A DNA stretch of 31,322 nt from Mesostigma viride. Its lineage: Eukaryota > Streptophyta > Mesostigmatophyceae > Mesostigmatales > Mesostigmataceae. The position numbers and the translations under genes were made by a program. Position 1 is the stretch's first letter. The number at the start of each line of letters is the position of its first letter. The notes under the pieces were generated by a model that made no database searches, was not told the DNA's origin, and saw only the letters and a list, made by a program, of their open reading frames with translations. Below, one piece after another: positions 1 through 10,262 of this stretch. The stretch is taken from contig RPFO01000579.1 in NCBI GenBank assembly GCA_009746045.1, positions 991,160 to 1,022,481 on the forward strand, in the 5' to 3' direction.

Positions 1-207
1 TGTAAGCAAATCATACGTAAACTTACGATGGATGCATATTAGTAGAAGCTGCTATTTTGTTGGAGCGCTTTTCTGCTTCTTTCTTGCAACCTGCGGGTTG
101 CATCGGTTTATTAGGTTTCATCAACCATGCTGAGGCGCTAGGAAATAAAATTTGTCGGTCAACCCCGGCGGCTTATCCGTAAGTCTAGGTACCTTTTTTT
201 CGTATTT

Positions 208-438
208 ATGTATTACATGGCGCTTGTGAATGCCCTGCCCCTGCCTGAGTTTGACAAGCGAGGGGGGTTTGTGCGCGCATACAAGCACTGGATGGACGGG
301 GGGGTGAAACGCCATTTACACAGCAAGACTGGCAACCGCTACACAGTGGCAAAGAAAAGGCCAGAGGCTGTTGAGCTAGTAGTCAACGTACAAGAAGATA
401 TTGAAGACAACGAGAGTGATGAGTTGGAGCTACACTGA
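208..438 (+). CDS. Hypothetical small ORF, 76 aa
   Basis: I do not recognise this protein. The frame has a GC-rich, coding-like composition and opens with ATG. The middle is rich in aromatic and basic residues (a Phe-Val-Arg-Ala-Tyr-Lys-His-Trp stretch near residues 21-28). The C-terminus is strongly acidic (Gln-Glu-Asp-Ile-Glu-Asp-Asn-Glu), ending at TGA. The upstream sequence is AT-rich and gives no clear start context, so this could be the last exon of a gene or transposon protein whose other exons lie outside the window. No domain or membrane segment is visible. A chance ORF cannot be excluded. Confidence 0.3.
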   Translation: MYYMALVNALPLPEFDKRGGFVRAYKHWMDGGVKRHLHSKTGNRYTVAKKRPEAVELVVNVQEDIEDNESDELELH

Positions 439-753
439 CTGACTGGTAGTGGCTAGTGGTGAGGCTAGAGGCACAAGCCCTGGGAGGTGCAGTGTGCAGT
501 CAGCACTGGTACCTGTCTTGACAACGATGGATCCAGGGGCTAGACACTTTGTGTTATAATCTGTAGCTAAGGGCTCTTGTTTTATACGCATCCAGACGTG
601 CTAGCTATTGCTTGAGCTTGATGCATCAAGTACCAATCATTTACCATGTAAATCTCAAGCTCATTTTGATGATAAAAAAGAGATTCTTGAAAGTTTTCTT
701 GTCCTTAGGGTAACCAATGTGACTGCCCCAACCCCCATCCCCCGGTATATTAC
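439..753. other. Gene-free stretch
   Basis: I see no coding, RNA or repeat structure here apart from the approach to the left target-site duplication of the hAT-like element. Confidence 0.4.
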
Positions 754-761
754 TAGCCAGT

Positions 762-2061
762 CAGTGTACAGGCATACGCAATACGCAACCGTACGGGGCC
801 CATGGGTATTGGGTATAATAAGCTCGTACGGGGTATTATACGCAAATCGTACGGTGACTCTTGAAAATGCTGTTTTTTGAATGGTTCAGGGGGTTCCTCA
901 ACATTCTGACCAATCAGGCATGTTTTCTTTGTGTTCTAGCAATGCATCACATGCGTATATGTGACACATCATCTCATGACATTGGCATTACCGTTGCTGC
1001 TTACAAGTACAAGCATTGTCCTGTTTAGTTATTAGGTCTGTTAAGAGCACACCATAACAAAGTTGTATGCACAATCAGCGCACACCTGAAAAGGATAATA
1101 ACACAAGTAGATATGCATGCACAATGACACTTGCAGAGGTATAGAGATCGCTGCCACCATTACTGCAATATTGATCTACATGAAGCAAGAATCCATGCGG
1201 GCTGCCAACAATGTGGCTAGCGTGCAGGATACCATGCATGCCAGCAACCTGACCCAGCTTCCCTAAAACATTAACACATATGGTACGGTGGCTGGCTAGC
1301 AGCAGCCTGCATGGCTAAATAAGGCATTTATGTACATCGTGAGTCACACCAAATACCCCGCAGCCTGCGACGTAATGCCTCTGGCGGCCTGAGTCTTGCA
1401 CTCGCTCACTCTTGCCTCCTTCGCATACGTGGCGCCCGTGATATGGCGGGTGCTAGCCTTGCTCGGGTGGTAGAACCCGAGAATTTCGCATCCAAAAGTG
1501 TGCATGTCACTGAGCTTGTAGTTAGCTGTCCGCTGCCCTTGCTTGTTGAGAGTCTCTTCTTTCACGATGTGTGTCCACACAGTCTCGAATACGGCCTGCA
1601 TCTCGTCGGCCCCATCCTCATCGTGTTCCATAGACCCACACCATCTCCGTCGCTAGCCATCATTGGTGCCTGGATGCCATTTGTGCTACAATTAAATGTT
1701 AAGTGCCAGATGCGCGCCCTTGTTGGCAGACAACACAACTTCGTCACCTAATTTCCTCGTCCTTCGTCTCCTAGACCCTAGTCCGACACGCAGCAATGCA
1801 CGTAAGTACAGTTGTACACAGCCAGCTTGGCACCTGCACGCCCGTTTATTTGTCGCGGAGTTACAGGTCGCCTCAGTCTAGTTCCGGCTCCGCGTGCCGT
1901 CCAAAATGATGCCAGAAGCTACTTTGTACGTGGTTCATACGCAAAAAAATACGCAAAAAATACGCCGTGCGTATTTTTTTGCCCATTTTAATACGCAAAT
2001 CTTGCGTATAGCGTATAATACGCATCGTACGGCGTATTATACGCCGTATGCCTGTACACTG
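762..2061. mobile_element. Non-autonomous hAT-like DNA transposon, 1.3 kb, intact ends
   Basis: The left end CAGTGTACAGGCATACG (762-778) is an exact inverted copy of the right end (2045-2061), giving a 17-bp terminal inverted repeat. Both ends are flanked by the same 8-bp direct repeat TAGCCAGT (754-761 and 2062-2069). An 8-bp duplication and CAGTG-type ends are typical of the hAT superfamily. Just inside both ends are clustered short words (ATACGC, CGTACGG), like the subterminal motif arrays hAT transposases bind. No frame long enough for a hAT transposase (usually over 500 aa) exists inside. The longest internal frames are about 100 aa, for example 1344-1631 on the - strand, and I recognise none. 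It would need a transposase supplied in trans. The perfect target duplication suggests fairly recent insertion. Confidence 0.85.
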
Positions 2062-2389
2062 TAGCCAGTAGCCACTAGTGACTAGGGGTCCTTGAGGGTA
2101 GTTCCGCCTTATCATAGGGAAGCCCTAGCTGGGACCCACCCCTAACTGCTATGGGCTGACGCGCCGCCAACGGCGGCGTGTCAGCCAACTGATGGGTGCC
2201 AAAAACCCTTACCAAAAACACTGGGCTATTCTGCTGGCATCAGTTAGTCAGGGATGGAGGTGTATGGCCAGGTCCAAGGTTGGATCAACTATGTTCTTGT
2301 ATATTCTAATATAGTACAATATATAATAGCTCCTTGATGAAAATATAATAGAACAGTAGTATATAATACCCCTAGAACGCATATTGTAG

Positions 2390-2485
2390 GGATTATAGGT
2401 TAGGGTTTTGGGCTTTGGGGGTCAGGGTTTAGGCCGTCCTGTTTAGCGCATACAATAGAGGGTTTAGGCTAAGGGTTTGACATCG
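2390..2485. repeat. Degenerate telomere-like repeats
   Basis: The stretch contains several imperfect TTTAGGG/TTTTGGG words (for example GGTTAGGGTTTTGGG and GTCAGGGTTTAGG), as in plant and algal telomeric repeats. Spacing is irregular, so this is an old interstitial remnant or low-complexity drift rather than a functional telomere. Confidence 0.4.
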
Positions 2486-2781
2486 GGTCCAGGCTTGAAG
2501 GGCTGCATGACATTGGTTGTCTATATTTGGGGTCATTACAGCAGTGAAGAAAGAGAGCATGGCCCTGGCATGCGTTTCTGGTTATGATGGGCTAACAGGA
2601 GGTGGGGTCATTGCTCCAGAACCCGGGCATCCCATGTGGCCTGTGTGGCTCGCGCACGCCTGCCGCCACCCCTTCTGTTCCCTTCTGGAGTAACTATCTG
2701 CAGGTCCACTGACCTGGTCATTAATGTACTTGCAATACATTGTTATTTCTTGCTCCCGCACCGTTTCCCTACCGGGTGCAG

Positions 2782-2953
2782 GGAGCTCGCTGATGCCAGC
2801 GAAGGCCCAGGCTGTGATGCGGTGGCCGCCATCCAGCAGCTGTTGCGTATGCCAGAGCTACACCTGCCCATCGTGCTGCAGCAGCAGATGGGCAAGGGCA
2901 CCCTGAAGTCGACGTCTACGTTGCCCGGGCAGCCAGCAGAACAAGACTCGCAG
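2782..2953 (+). CDS. Cyclic-nucleotide phosphodiesterase, 5'-most visible exon
   Basis: This exon codes about 57 residues of the region N-terminal to the phosphodiesterase catalytic domain. It is preceded by a pyrimidine-rich tract and an acceptor ending GTGCAG (AG at 2780-2781). It ends at the donor CAG|GTGAGG (GT at 2954). It begins one base into a codon and ends in phase 0, which matches the phase-0 start of the next exon at 4958. The peptide is mildly hydrophobic and helical (a Leu-Leu-Arg-Met-Pro-Glu-Leu-His-Leu-Pro stretch), and I recognise no domain in it. Earlier exons, including the start codon, must lie upstream. I could not identify them between 1 and 2780, so they are outside the window or hidden among the repeats. 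Confidence 0.6.
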
Positions 2954-3149
2954 GTGAGGGCTCCAAGGAGGCGTGATGGGATGTGGTGGCGCAGTAAGTG
3001 GGTAGGTAGATGGCAATGACCAGGGTACCTGGGGCCCATACGGGAAAGTAGGGGGATTTCCAGGGCAAAGGGAACTAAGGGATATAAGGCTGCATCGCTG
3101 TGCCCCACGCCACCCCCCCACCGCCAACCCCCAACCCCCAACCCCCATC

Positions 3150-3465
3150 CCCCCCTCCCTCCCTTCCTCCCTCCCTCCCTCCCTCCCTCCCTCCCTCCCT
3201 TCCTCCCTCCCTCCCTCCCTCCCTCCCTCCCTCCCTCCCTCCCTCCCTCCCTCCCTCCCTCCCTCCCTCCCTCCCTCCCTCCCTCCCTCCCTCCCTCCCT
3301 CCCTCCCTCCCTCCCTCCCTCCCTCCCTCCCTCCCTCCTCCCTCCCTCCCTCCCTCCCTCCCTCCCTCCCTCCCTCCCTCCTCCCTCCCTCCCTCCCTCC
3401 CTCCCTCCCTCCCTCCCTCCCTCCCTCCCTCCCTCTCTCCCTCCCCTCCCTCCCCCTCTCCCTCC
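3150..3465. repeat. (CCCT)n microsatellite, about 0.3 kb
   Basis: This is an almost pure run of CCCT tetramers on the + strand with rare CTTCC, CTCC and CTCTC interruptions. It lies inside the first visible PDE intron. Long open frames on either strand here (Pro-Ser-Leu or Gly-Arg-Glu repeats) come only from the repeat and are not genes. Confidence 0.95.
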
Positions 3466-3704
3466 TTCCCATCCCTGCCCCCCATTGGTGCAGATAGTAA
3501 ATAGAGCTTACTATTAAAGGGAGTCGATGCCAAGGGTGAGATGAAGGGAAATGGTTTGATTCCGTCGCAAGAGCGGTGGTAGGCTTAAGCTCAAAAGGGT
3601 GTGGCCTTCCTAGACTCAATTGGCAGGGAAGTTAGCTTCTCATTTGGCAGGTCTTAGATGACCTCGTTCATGACACAATGATTCTAGTTCAGGCAGTCCT
3701 GCCG

Positions 3705-4237
3705 GTAGCCATACAGCCATCTTTAGCATGCCCCCCGGTAAATCCTTGGTAAGAACAACGACTCAGTGTCCTGCGTAGCCATACAGCCATCTTTAGCATG
3801 CCCCCCGGTAAATCCTTGGTAAGAACAACGACTCAGTGTCCTGCGTAGCCATACAGCCATCTTTAGCATGGCCCCCGGTAAATCCTTGGTAAGAACAACG
3901 ACTCAGTGTCCTGCGTAGCCATACAGCCATCTTTAGCATGCCCCCCGGTAAATCCTTGGTAAGAACAACGACTCAGTGTCCTGCGTAGCCATACAGCCAT
4001 CTTTAGCATGCCCCCCGGTAAATCCTTGGTAAGAACAACGACTCAGTGTCCTGCGTAGCCATACAGCCATCTTTAGCATGGCCCCCGGTAAATCCTTGGT
4101 AAGAACAACGACTCAGTGTCCTGCGTAGCCATACAGCCATCTTTAGCATGCCCCCGGTAAATCCTTGGTAAGAACAACGACTCAGTGTCCTGCGTAGCCA
4201 TACAGCCATCTTTAGCATGGCCCCCCGGTATTCTTGG
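3705..4237. repeat. 70-bp minisatellite, 7 full units plus one partial
   Basis: Units start at 3705, 3775, 3845, 3915, 3985, 4055, 4125 and 4194. Each begins GTAGCCATACAGCC and ends ACTCAGTGTCCTGC. They are nearly identical and differ mainly at the CATGCCCCCC versus CATGGCCCCC position. The G variant occurs in units 3, 6 and 8 (the eighth is partial). The seventh unit is one C shorter. The near identity implies recent expansion or homogenisation by unequal exchange. Confidence 0.95.
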
Positions 4238-4627
4238 AATAAGCGACTGGCATCATTATAAGACAATCCATAGAACATCTACATCTCTATGCATGGTTCT
4301 TCTTAAGTTGATCCACGCATGTTCATGCTGGTTTTGTGGATTACATCAAGGCCTTCCCCGAGTTGGAGACCATGGGACGGGGGTGATCGGGGATGAAAAG
4401 TGCTGAAAGAGGAGGCTCCAACTAGGCTCCTAACTCTGCCAGTCGGACGGGTAAATGTGGCCCTGTTGCCATTTGGTACCCTTGCAAGTATGACGAAGCA
4501 GCTGCCACGGAATGGATGCTTTAGCGTCCCTGGCCTTTGCTTGAGGTTACGCCCTTGGCTTTTGCTTTGGGGTCCGTAGCCTTCGCTGTGGAGTCTCCGA
4601 CCTGTGCTTTGGGGCTCCTTCCCCATA

Positions 4628-4726
4628 AGAAGCTGCTTGGTACACAAAAGATATGTTATAAGAAGCTGCTTGGTGCACAAAAAGATTGTTACCAGAAGCT
4701 GCTTGGTGAGCAAAAGATATGTTATG
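4628..4726. repeat. Three 33-bp tandem repeats
   Basis: AGAAGCTGCTTGGT recurs at 4628, 4661 and 4694, followed by ACACAAAAGATATGTTAT-like sequence, giving three 33-bp units. The period is a multiple of three, so one frame reads an 11-residue repeat, but the location inside an intron argues against coding. Confidence 0.8.
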
Positions 4727-4957
4727 TTGAGTGAGGATATGATATTACAACTGGGCCCTGCCCAACATCCCACCTAGCTCAGGTTGTACCTTTCTGTCGT
4801 GCAGATGCTGGGGCCTGCCTTCTTTTTCTCTTTCGCTTTGGCACGGTGCTGGACGATGACGCGACTGCACAACCTTTGATGTACCTATGTCATTAGAATG
4901 TACTGTTCGTTAAAACTTACATTTTTCTTTTCTGCTCCCGCCTGCTTCTTTGTGCAG

Positions 4958-5919
4958 GTGCTTGACGATGACATAGCCACATGGCTGCGCTTCACCGTGA
5001 TGCGGCTGCCTGGCAGCTTGGCCGCCCCACCTCCGGCATCGTCGCGCAGCCACAGAGTGCACATGCTTACTGCGGAGAGCAGCAGCGGCTCCGGCAGCTG
5101 CCACTCCAACAGTAGTGCATCAACGTACCGGCCCAGCCGCTTCTCAGAAGAGATCCAGTTTGACACGGTGCGTGATGTGTTGGGCCTCTCGGCACCAGAC
5201 CCAATAATGCAGGAACCGGCGCTGGCTTGGGACCAGGAGGAGAGGGGGGCGCCCACAGCGGAGGGGGCCATTCCAGGAACTGTCAGCAGCCCAGCCGGCG
5301 TGTATGCCCTGCAGCAGGCAGACGCTCTCTCGCGCACGCCGAACACAAATGGCGGGCAGGACCAAATACACAGAAAACTCCGGGCAGCGCTTGATCTGGC
5401 GGGCACTTGGAACTTTGATACGTGGGAACTGCTGGAGGTGAGCATGGGGCGGCCAATATTGTGGATGGGGCTGGAGGTGTTTCGGCGCACGTCACTCGTG
5501 CGGCAATTCTGCCTGCCTATGGACAAGTTGGTGAGATTCTTGGCCGCACTGGATGAGGGCATGCCATCAAACGGCTACCACAATAGCACACACATTGCTG
5601 ATGTGACCAACAGCCTGTTCCACCTGCTCAAAAGCTCGGGGGTGGGCGCGTATTTGACCCGGTTGGACATGCTAGCAGTCATCACTGCGGCGCTGGTGCA
5701 TGATTTCCGGCACCCGGGCCTGAATAACGATTTTGTGGTCAATTCCTCGCATGACCTGGCGCTGTGTTACAATGACCTCACTGTACTGGAGAACTACCAT
5801 GTCTCGGAAGCCTTTTTCCTGATGGCGGAGGGGGATCTGAACTTTCTCGAGGGACTGGACAAGGACGACTTCAAATACGTGCGGCGCATGGTCATCCAGA
5901 TTGTGCTGGCATCGGACCT
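4958..5919 (+). CDS. Cyclic-nucleotide phosphodiesterase, catalytic exon with HD metal-site motifs
   Basis: This exon codes about 320 residues and ends mid-codon (phase 2) at donor GTGAGT (5920-5925). The first 120 residues are Ser/Pro/Ala-rich linker. The remainder is the N-terminal half of the class I phosphodiesterase (PDEase_I) domain, which hydrolyses cAMP and/or cGMP to the 5' monophosphate. The signature His-Asn-x-x-His-x-x-Asp is present: His at 5579, His at 5591, Asp at 5600. The metal-binding HD pair follows (His 5699, Asp 5702) in His-Asp-Phe-Arg-His-Pro-Gly. Then comes Glu-Asn-Tyr-His (usually Glu-Asn-His-His) and a Val-Ile-Gln-Ile-Val-Leu-Ala helix. Family knowledge says these residues bind Zn2+/Mg2+. 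No frameshift or stop interrupts it. Substrate preference cannot be read from the sequence. Confidence 0.92.
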
Positions 5920-6680
5920 GTGAGTTTCCTTACACTGATATACTGGCACAATGGCTACCTATATCATTCCTATCATTCCTAACAAATATACCACTTTCGT
6001 GTCGATTGGTTAAGCTAGCGTTGGTGTCCGGCCTGTGAGTTTGTTTTCCAATGATGCTATGACGTTAACTGGGACGTTTTCTTATGCGGCCCTGGCCTCT
6101 TAAGGATGCAGCACGGTTGCTATCCATCCTAACAATAACAGTTAGCAGTATTTAACCTGCCGCCTACTAGTACAACTAAGCAGTCAGAATCCTAAGCAGC
6201 GTGTTACTTATGCTAGGTCTCCATGTGACCGGCCGGCCAGTTGATTGCCCTATATGATTGCTGAGTGCTTCCCTTCGACCAAGTACTTTCTGCAAGTGTT
6301 ACAGGGATAAGACCAGGGTTCACTTCCAAACTTGCCTCTCGAAGCTTTTTACTCCCGCAAAATAATTCACAGCTGCTCATTTGCCTGTGGGCTGCTTCAC
6401 CTGCTTACAAGAACCATTTTTTGAGCTATCTGCTCCATTTATAGTTATGTTGCGGCGGGCTCAAACGGGGCCGATCTGCCGCCTGTCTAGCATAGCTCTA
6501 CCGTACATCACCTACACCATGTGAGGTGTTTGTGTTACATAGGAATAGAGGAGAGGGGACCGGCATTGCGCCGGTACTAGTGCCTACTGTCAACTGTGCG
6601 CGCCCTTTTGAGGGAGGCGCGGCGCCTTGAGAGCATGGGCTTTGTTATTCACTTCCGCAGGAACTTCTAAAGGATGTTTC

Positions 6681-7134
6681 CACACTTGACTTCGACTAGC
6701 TCGGAACCCCCCCGGATTCAGCCAATTTTGTAAGCCAACCTGGTCGGGGTCGGGGTCGGCGCGCAGGACAGACCGGTCCGGAATTGGCAGGATTATCGGC
6801 CTCGGAAAGCAAGCTAGTCAGGGATACGGTCACACTTGCCCCTCGCGGAAAACATTTGTGTTCCTTCAATCGGTGGGGAACCATGGTATGGCATTGACCT
6901 CGAACCCAGGCGAAATCGATGGAATTTGCTGAATTTCCAGCCTAGTCGTGGCTAGCCTGGGGGGGGAAGAGGCTTGGGAAAACTAGGCGAAAACTAGGCG
7001 AATTTCGGAAATCCGGCCATTTTCTCCTAGTCCGTAGGAAATGGCCAGATTTTACCTAGTTGGAAGGTCTGACCACATTTCGGCATAGATTTTGCTGACA
7101 TGCCCCAGATTTTGCCTAGTCGAAGTCAAGTGTG
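6681..7134. mobile_element. MITE-like insertion nested in the dispersed repeat
   Basis: CACACTTGACTTCGACTAG (6681-6699) is a perfect 19-bp inverted copy of 7116-7134. The 12.4-kb copy of the surrounding repeat lacks this interval, which is what an insertion predicts. Inside are repeated words such as ATTTTRCCTAGT and GAAAACTAGGCG. I find no coding capacity and no clear target-site duplication, so the superfamily cannot be assigned. Confidence 0.6.
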
Positions 7135-7536
7135 CAAACTCCCTTAGGTAATAGTGGTGTGGTGAACGTAGGGAGGCCTTTTTGCAGCTTGCAACCTTCC
7201 AACGTGAGGAAAGGTGGGCTGGCCGCCATGGGGGCGACTTTGCAGCCACTATGGCGGCTAGGCCCATTGTAAGTCGACGCTGCCTGCCTCCCCATTTTTC
7301 GGGGAGGTGACCCGCTGTTTTTTGAAATATTGGTGAAGGGTTGTAGTTCTGGTTGTGGTGTGTTCCCCCATGGTGCTGGGGTGCGCCGGCCGGGCTCCAG
7401 TTGGGAGCCCGTAGTGGCTTTGATTTCGAAAGTCAGGAAAGAGGGAAGGAGGTTTTTAGAGATGGCGGATTTTGGTGGAGAGCCCTGCGAAAGGGCAGAT
7501 GTGACGATCCCTGAAGGAAGCGCTAGTTTTGCCATC

Positions 7537-7615
7537 GAGTATAGTGTCCGCCACTTGAGTATAGTGTCCGCCCTTGAGTATAGTGTCCGCCAGGGATTTG
7601 AGTATAGTGTCCGCC
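7537..7615. repeat. Four spaced copies of a 16-bp motif
   Basis: GAGTATAGTGTCCGCC occurs exactly at 7537, 7557, 7576 and 7600, with spacing 20, 19 and 24 bp. It is absent from the short copy of the surrounding repeat family. It could be a small tandem expansion or a cluster of protein-binding sites. Confidence 0.8.
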
Positions 7616-9036
7616 AGGGATTTTTTCCCCGTAGTGGCGAGCACAAGGGAGGCAGGGAGTTTCAGACAGAGTGGGGTCAATAACAACCAGAGGCAGAGAA
7701 TGGGGTGCACCAATGGCAGCGGCTGCTGTGGGTCGGGCTTTGCTGTCGGCATGGGGAGGGTGCAGGCGCCCGTACCCTCTCGGTGCTTCGGCGACCAGGC
7801 CCCTTCTGCCCTTGGCAATAAGGGAGAGGTGGGAAGCTGCGGAAAACCCTGGGTAAGCCGTGCACATTCCTAAACTCCTTGAAAAATCCTATACGGCCTG
7901 GCAAGTCCGGGGAAAAAATTTTCCCCTTGCGGGGGGGTCCAGTGCGCCGAAGCGCTCCGATTTGCCTTTGCCGTTTTCCAACCCCCCCCACGAGGGGTGG
8001 TGTGCACGGAACCCGGCAGTGAGGTCGGGGTTGTTTTTATAAAAGCATCATATATGCCATAAAGCTCGACGCGGCTGCGGCAGCGTGAGACCATGGTGAT
8101 GGTGAGCCCTTGGCGCCAGGAGGTCCGGAGCCATCATCATAATCAAAATGGGGGGAGCATAGAGCTAGTAGCAGTGGCTCTACCCCCGGGGCACCCCAGC
8201 GGCTTTGCTGGTGAGCTGCTGCAGGTGGTTGGGTGAGCTCGAGACGTTCCCAGGTGGCATAAGTCCTAAAGTGGTAGCACTGGGATGCACCCCTTTAATC
8301 GGGGAAAGGCATGTGGCTCCGCCCTGCGTCCGCCGGGAAACCGTAGCGGCCACATGGGGGGAGGAGGGGGGGCATCATCATGCCAACAAGAGCCCAGCAT
8401 TCCAAGTGGTTGCGTTCCTACCACTAGGGCTGGAAACGGCCTGGGTGGTCAGAGAGGGAGGTGTGGGACGGTATTGGACCAAGGGGGCATATGCTGGGCC
8501 ACAGCATGGTGAGCTGGCCTAACTTGACGGTGACTTGTACAATGATTTTGAGGATGTGGCGAGGCTCAAGTGTTAAAGCCTGCACAGACTTCTTGTAATA
8601 AACTTGTTTCTCTGGTAGGAAGGCACTCCAATGAACCTTAGCTTCAGCACTTATCTACATTGTCTATAATTTAGTAGTTCCCATCTAAGTATAGTAAAAC
8701 CAATAATCTACAGATTCTCAGTGATTAAAAGTTGTGAAGACAAAACCTTCAAGGCTGGCTTTTTCACATAGAGGTGAGAACTGGTATGCCAGCACTGATA
8801 GGGTCATTACCCTCGTGTAGCATATGCCCAAATGAGTTGGCTTTTGATAACCCATCTCTCCAACGAATCTTTTTCAGATGGGATGGCAGATGGAATTTAT
8901 TTTCCAGATAAATGATGCTTTCAAGCTGTAACTCGCGTAAACATTGTCATCAGTATTATTATTGATGCATGTTGTAGGGGTGGGGGGTGGGGGTGGGGGT
9001 GGGGGGTCTGGTTCTGGTTCTGGTTCTTGTGACGGT

Positions 9037-9039
<3 letters not shown>

Positions 9040-9108
<69 letters not shown>

Positions 9109-9615
9109 CGCGGCGTGGGCGTGGGCGTGGGCGTGGGCGTGGGCGTGGGCGTGGGCGTGGGCGTGGGCGTGGGCGTGGGCGTGGGCGTGGGGGTGGGCGT
9201 GGGGTGGGCGTGGGCGTGGGGTGGGCGTGGGGTGGGCGTGGGGTGGGCGTGGGGTGGGCGTGGGCGTGGGCGTGCGTGTGGCCGTGGGCGTGGCCGTCGG
9301 CGTGCCAAGGCATGGGCGTGGGCGTGCCAAGGCGTGGGCGTGGGCGTGCCAAGGCGTGGGCGTGGCCGTGGGCGTGGGCGTGGGCGTGGGCGTGCCAGGG
9401 CGTGCCAGGGCGTGCCAGGGCGTGCCAGGGCGTGGGCGTGGGCGTGGGCGTGGGCGTGGGCGTGGGCGTGGGCGTGGGCGTGGGCGTGGGCGTGGGCATG
9501 GGCGTGGGCGTGGGCGTGGGCGTGGGCGTGGGCGTGGGCGGGCGTGGGCGGGCGTGGGCGTGGGCGTGGGCGTGGGCGTGGGCGTGGGCGTGGGCGTGGG
9601 CGTGGGCGTGGGCGC
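9040..9615. repeat. (GGC)n followed by (GTGGGC)n satellite
   Basis: About 70 bp of GGC triplets run directly into about 500 bp of GTGGGC hexamers. The hexamer array is interrupted in 9185-9440 by GGGGTGGGC and GTGCCAAGGC/GTGCCAGGGC variants. It lies within the large PDE intron. Frames through it (Gly-Val, Ala-Trp, Gly-Arg, Pro-Thr dipeptides) are artefacts of the repeat. The G-rich strand has many G-runs and is a candidate quadruplex former. Confidence 0.95.
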
Positions 9616-10227
9616 GCGCGTTCTCGCTGTGCGCAACCCAGTTTTTCCTACCTAAAAACACTTCTTCTCTACCTACGGATACACGCCAGAAGGCTCGAAT
9701 ATAACCAGCGCCCCTTTAGTCACGGCTGCCCCAACATCCCCCCCCGCCGTTCCGCTAGTCTCCTTCCCAGCATATCGAAGCACCGGCCTGCTGGCAGGCG
9801 CACTATCAACGCCATCTACACCCCATCTGAATTTCACTAACCTGGCATTCAGCACACAAATAACGACCCCACGAATTTATAAACCGACTTTTGACACATT
9901 TAGCGGTCGGGCTAGCTTCAAGGATAATTTATCTGCCCAACGCGCTCCATACTGCTCGTAATGATGCACGAACGTGGCCATACGGTCTATTTTACTCGAG
10001 GCCGCCATGGTCGTGCATTCGTGAAAATTCATCGTCCGGTTGCACGAAAGTGGCCAAAATAGGTACTTTTCCACCTCACGTATTTTTCAGTAACCGTCGA
10101 CCCCTGTCGACCCCAACGGGTAAGGACGCTCAGCACATATACCAGATTCGCGCCACTGGGGCCAGACGGCCCATAGGACCGGTCCTTCCCGCCAAAATAC
10201 CGTACCCCATGTGATCTTGGTGAAAAA

Positions 10228-10262
10228 GGCCTCAGTTGAGCCGAAAGGCCTCAACTGAGGCC
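10228..10262. repeat. 13-bp-stem palindrome
   Basis: GGCCTCAGTTGAG (10228-10240) pairs perfectly with CTCAACTGAGGCC (10250-10262) around a 9-base loop. It lies about 230 bp before the next PDE exon, within the intron. Function is unknown. Confidence 0.75.

Larger units (their letters stand above)
2954..4957 (+). other. PDE intron, 2.0 kb, satellite-rich
   Basis: The intron runs from donor GTGAGG to acceptor TGTGCAG. It carries the CCCT microsatellite, the 70-bp minisatellite and a 33-bp triple repeat, listed separately. No further exon is recognisable in it. Confidence 0.6.
6424..8650 (+). mobile_element. Dispersed repeat, long copy, about 2.2 kb
   Basis: Its left part (6424-6660), a short middle block (about 7148-7190) and its right part (about 8465-8650) match, in the same order and orientation, a 0.5-kb copy at 12387-12895. 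The right end contains TTGTAATAAACTTG, with a TGTAA-type algal poly(A) signal, so the family is probably transcribed. The long copy has extra DNA: a 454-bp MITE-like insertion and a 1.25-kb segment (about 7196-8460). No transposase or reverse transcriptase frame is visible. The class is undetermined: solo LTR, SINE-like or deleted DNA element. Confidence 0.65.

Noticed and set aside
1344-1631. A coding gene inside the hAT-like element
   Set aside because: The 95-codon - strand frame has reasonable composition but no recognisable domain and overlaps equally long frames. It is mentioned only with the element.
2390-2485. A chromosome end or telomere
   Set aside because: The telomere-like words are degenerate, short and internal, with complex sequence on both sides.
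3075-3619. Long open frames with Gly-Arg-Glu or Pro-Ser-Leu repeats
   Set aside because: They are read-through of the CCCT microsatellite in all frames, with no non-repeat domain.
3705-4237. CRISPR-like array
   Set aside because: The 70-bp units are contiguous with no unique spacers, and the genome is eukaryotic. It is a minisatellite.
5144-5562. - strand frames opposite the PDE catalytic exon
   Set aside because: They are antisense shadows of a well-supported conserved exon.
8921-9840. Open frames of up to about 300 codons with Gly-Val, Ala-Trp, Gly-Arg or Pro-Thr dipeptides
   Set aside because: They arise from the GGC/GTGGGC satellite, which is open in several frames on both strands.
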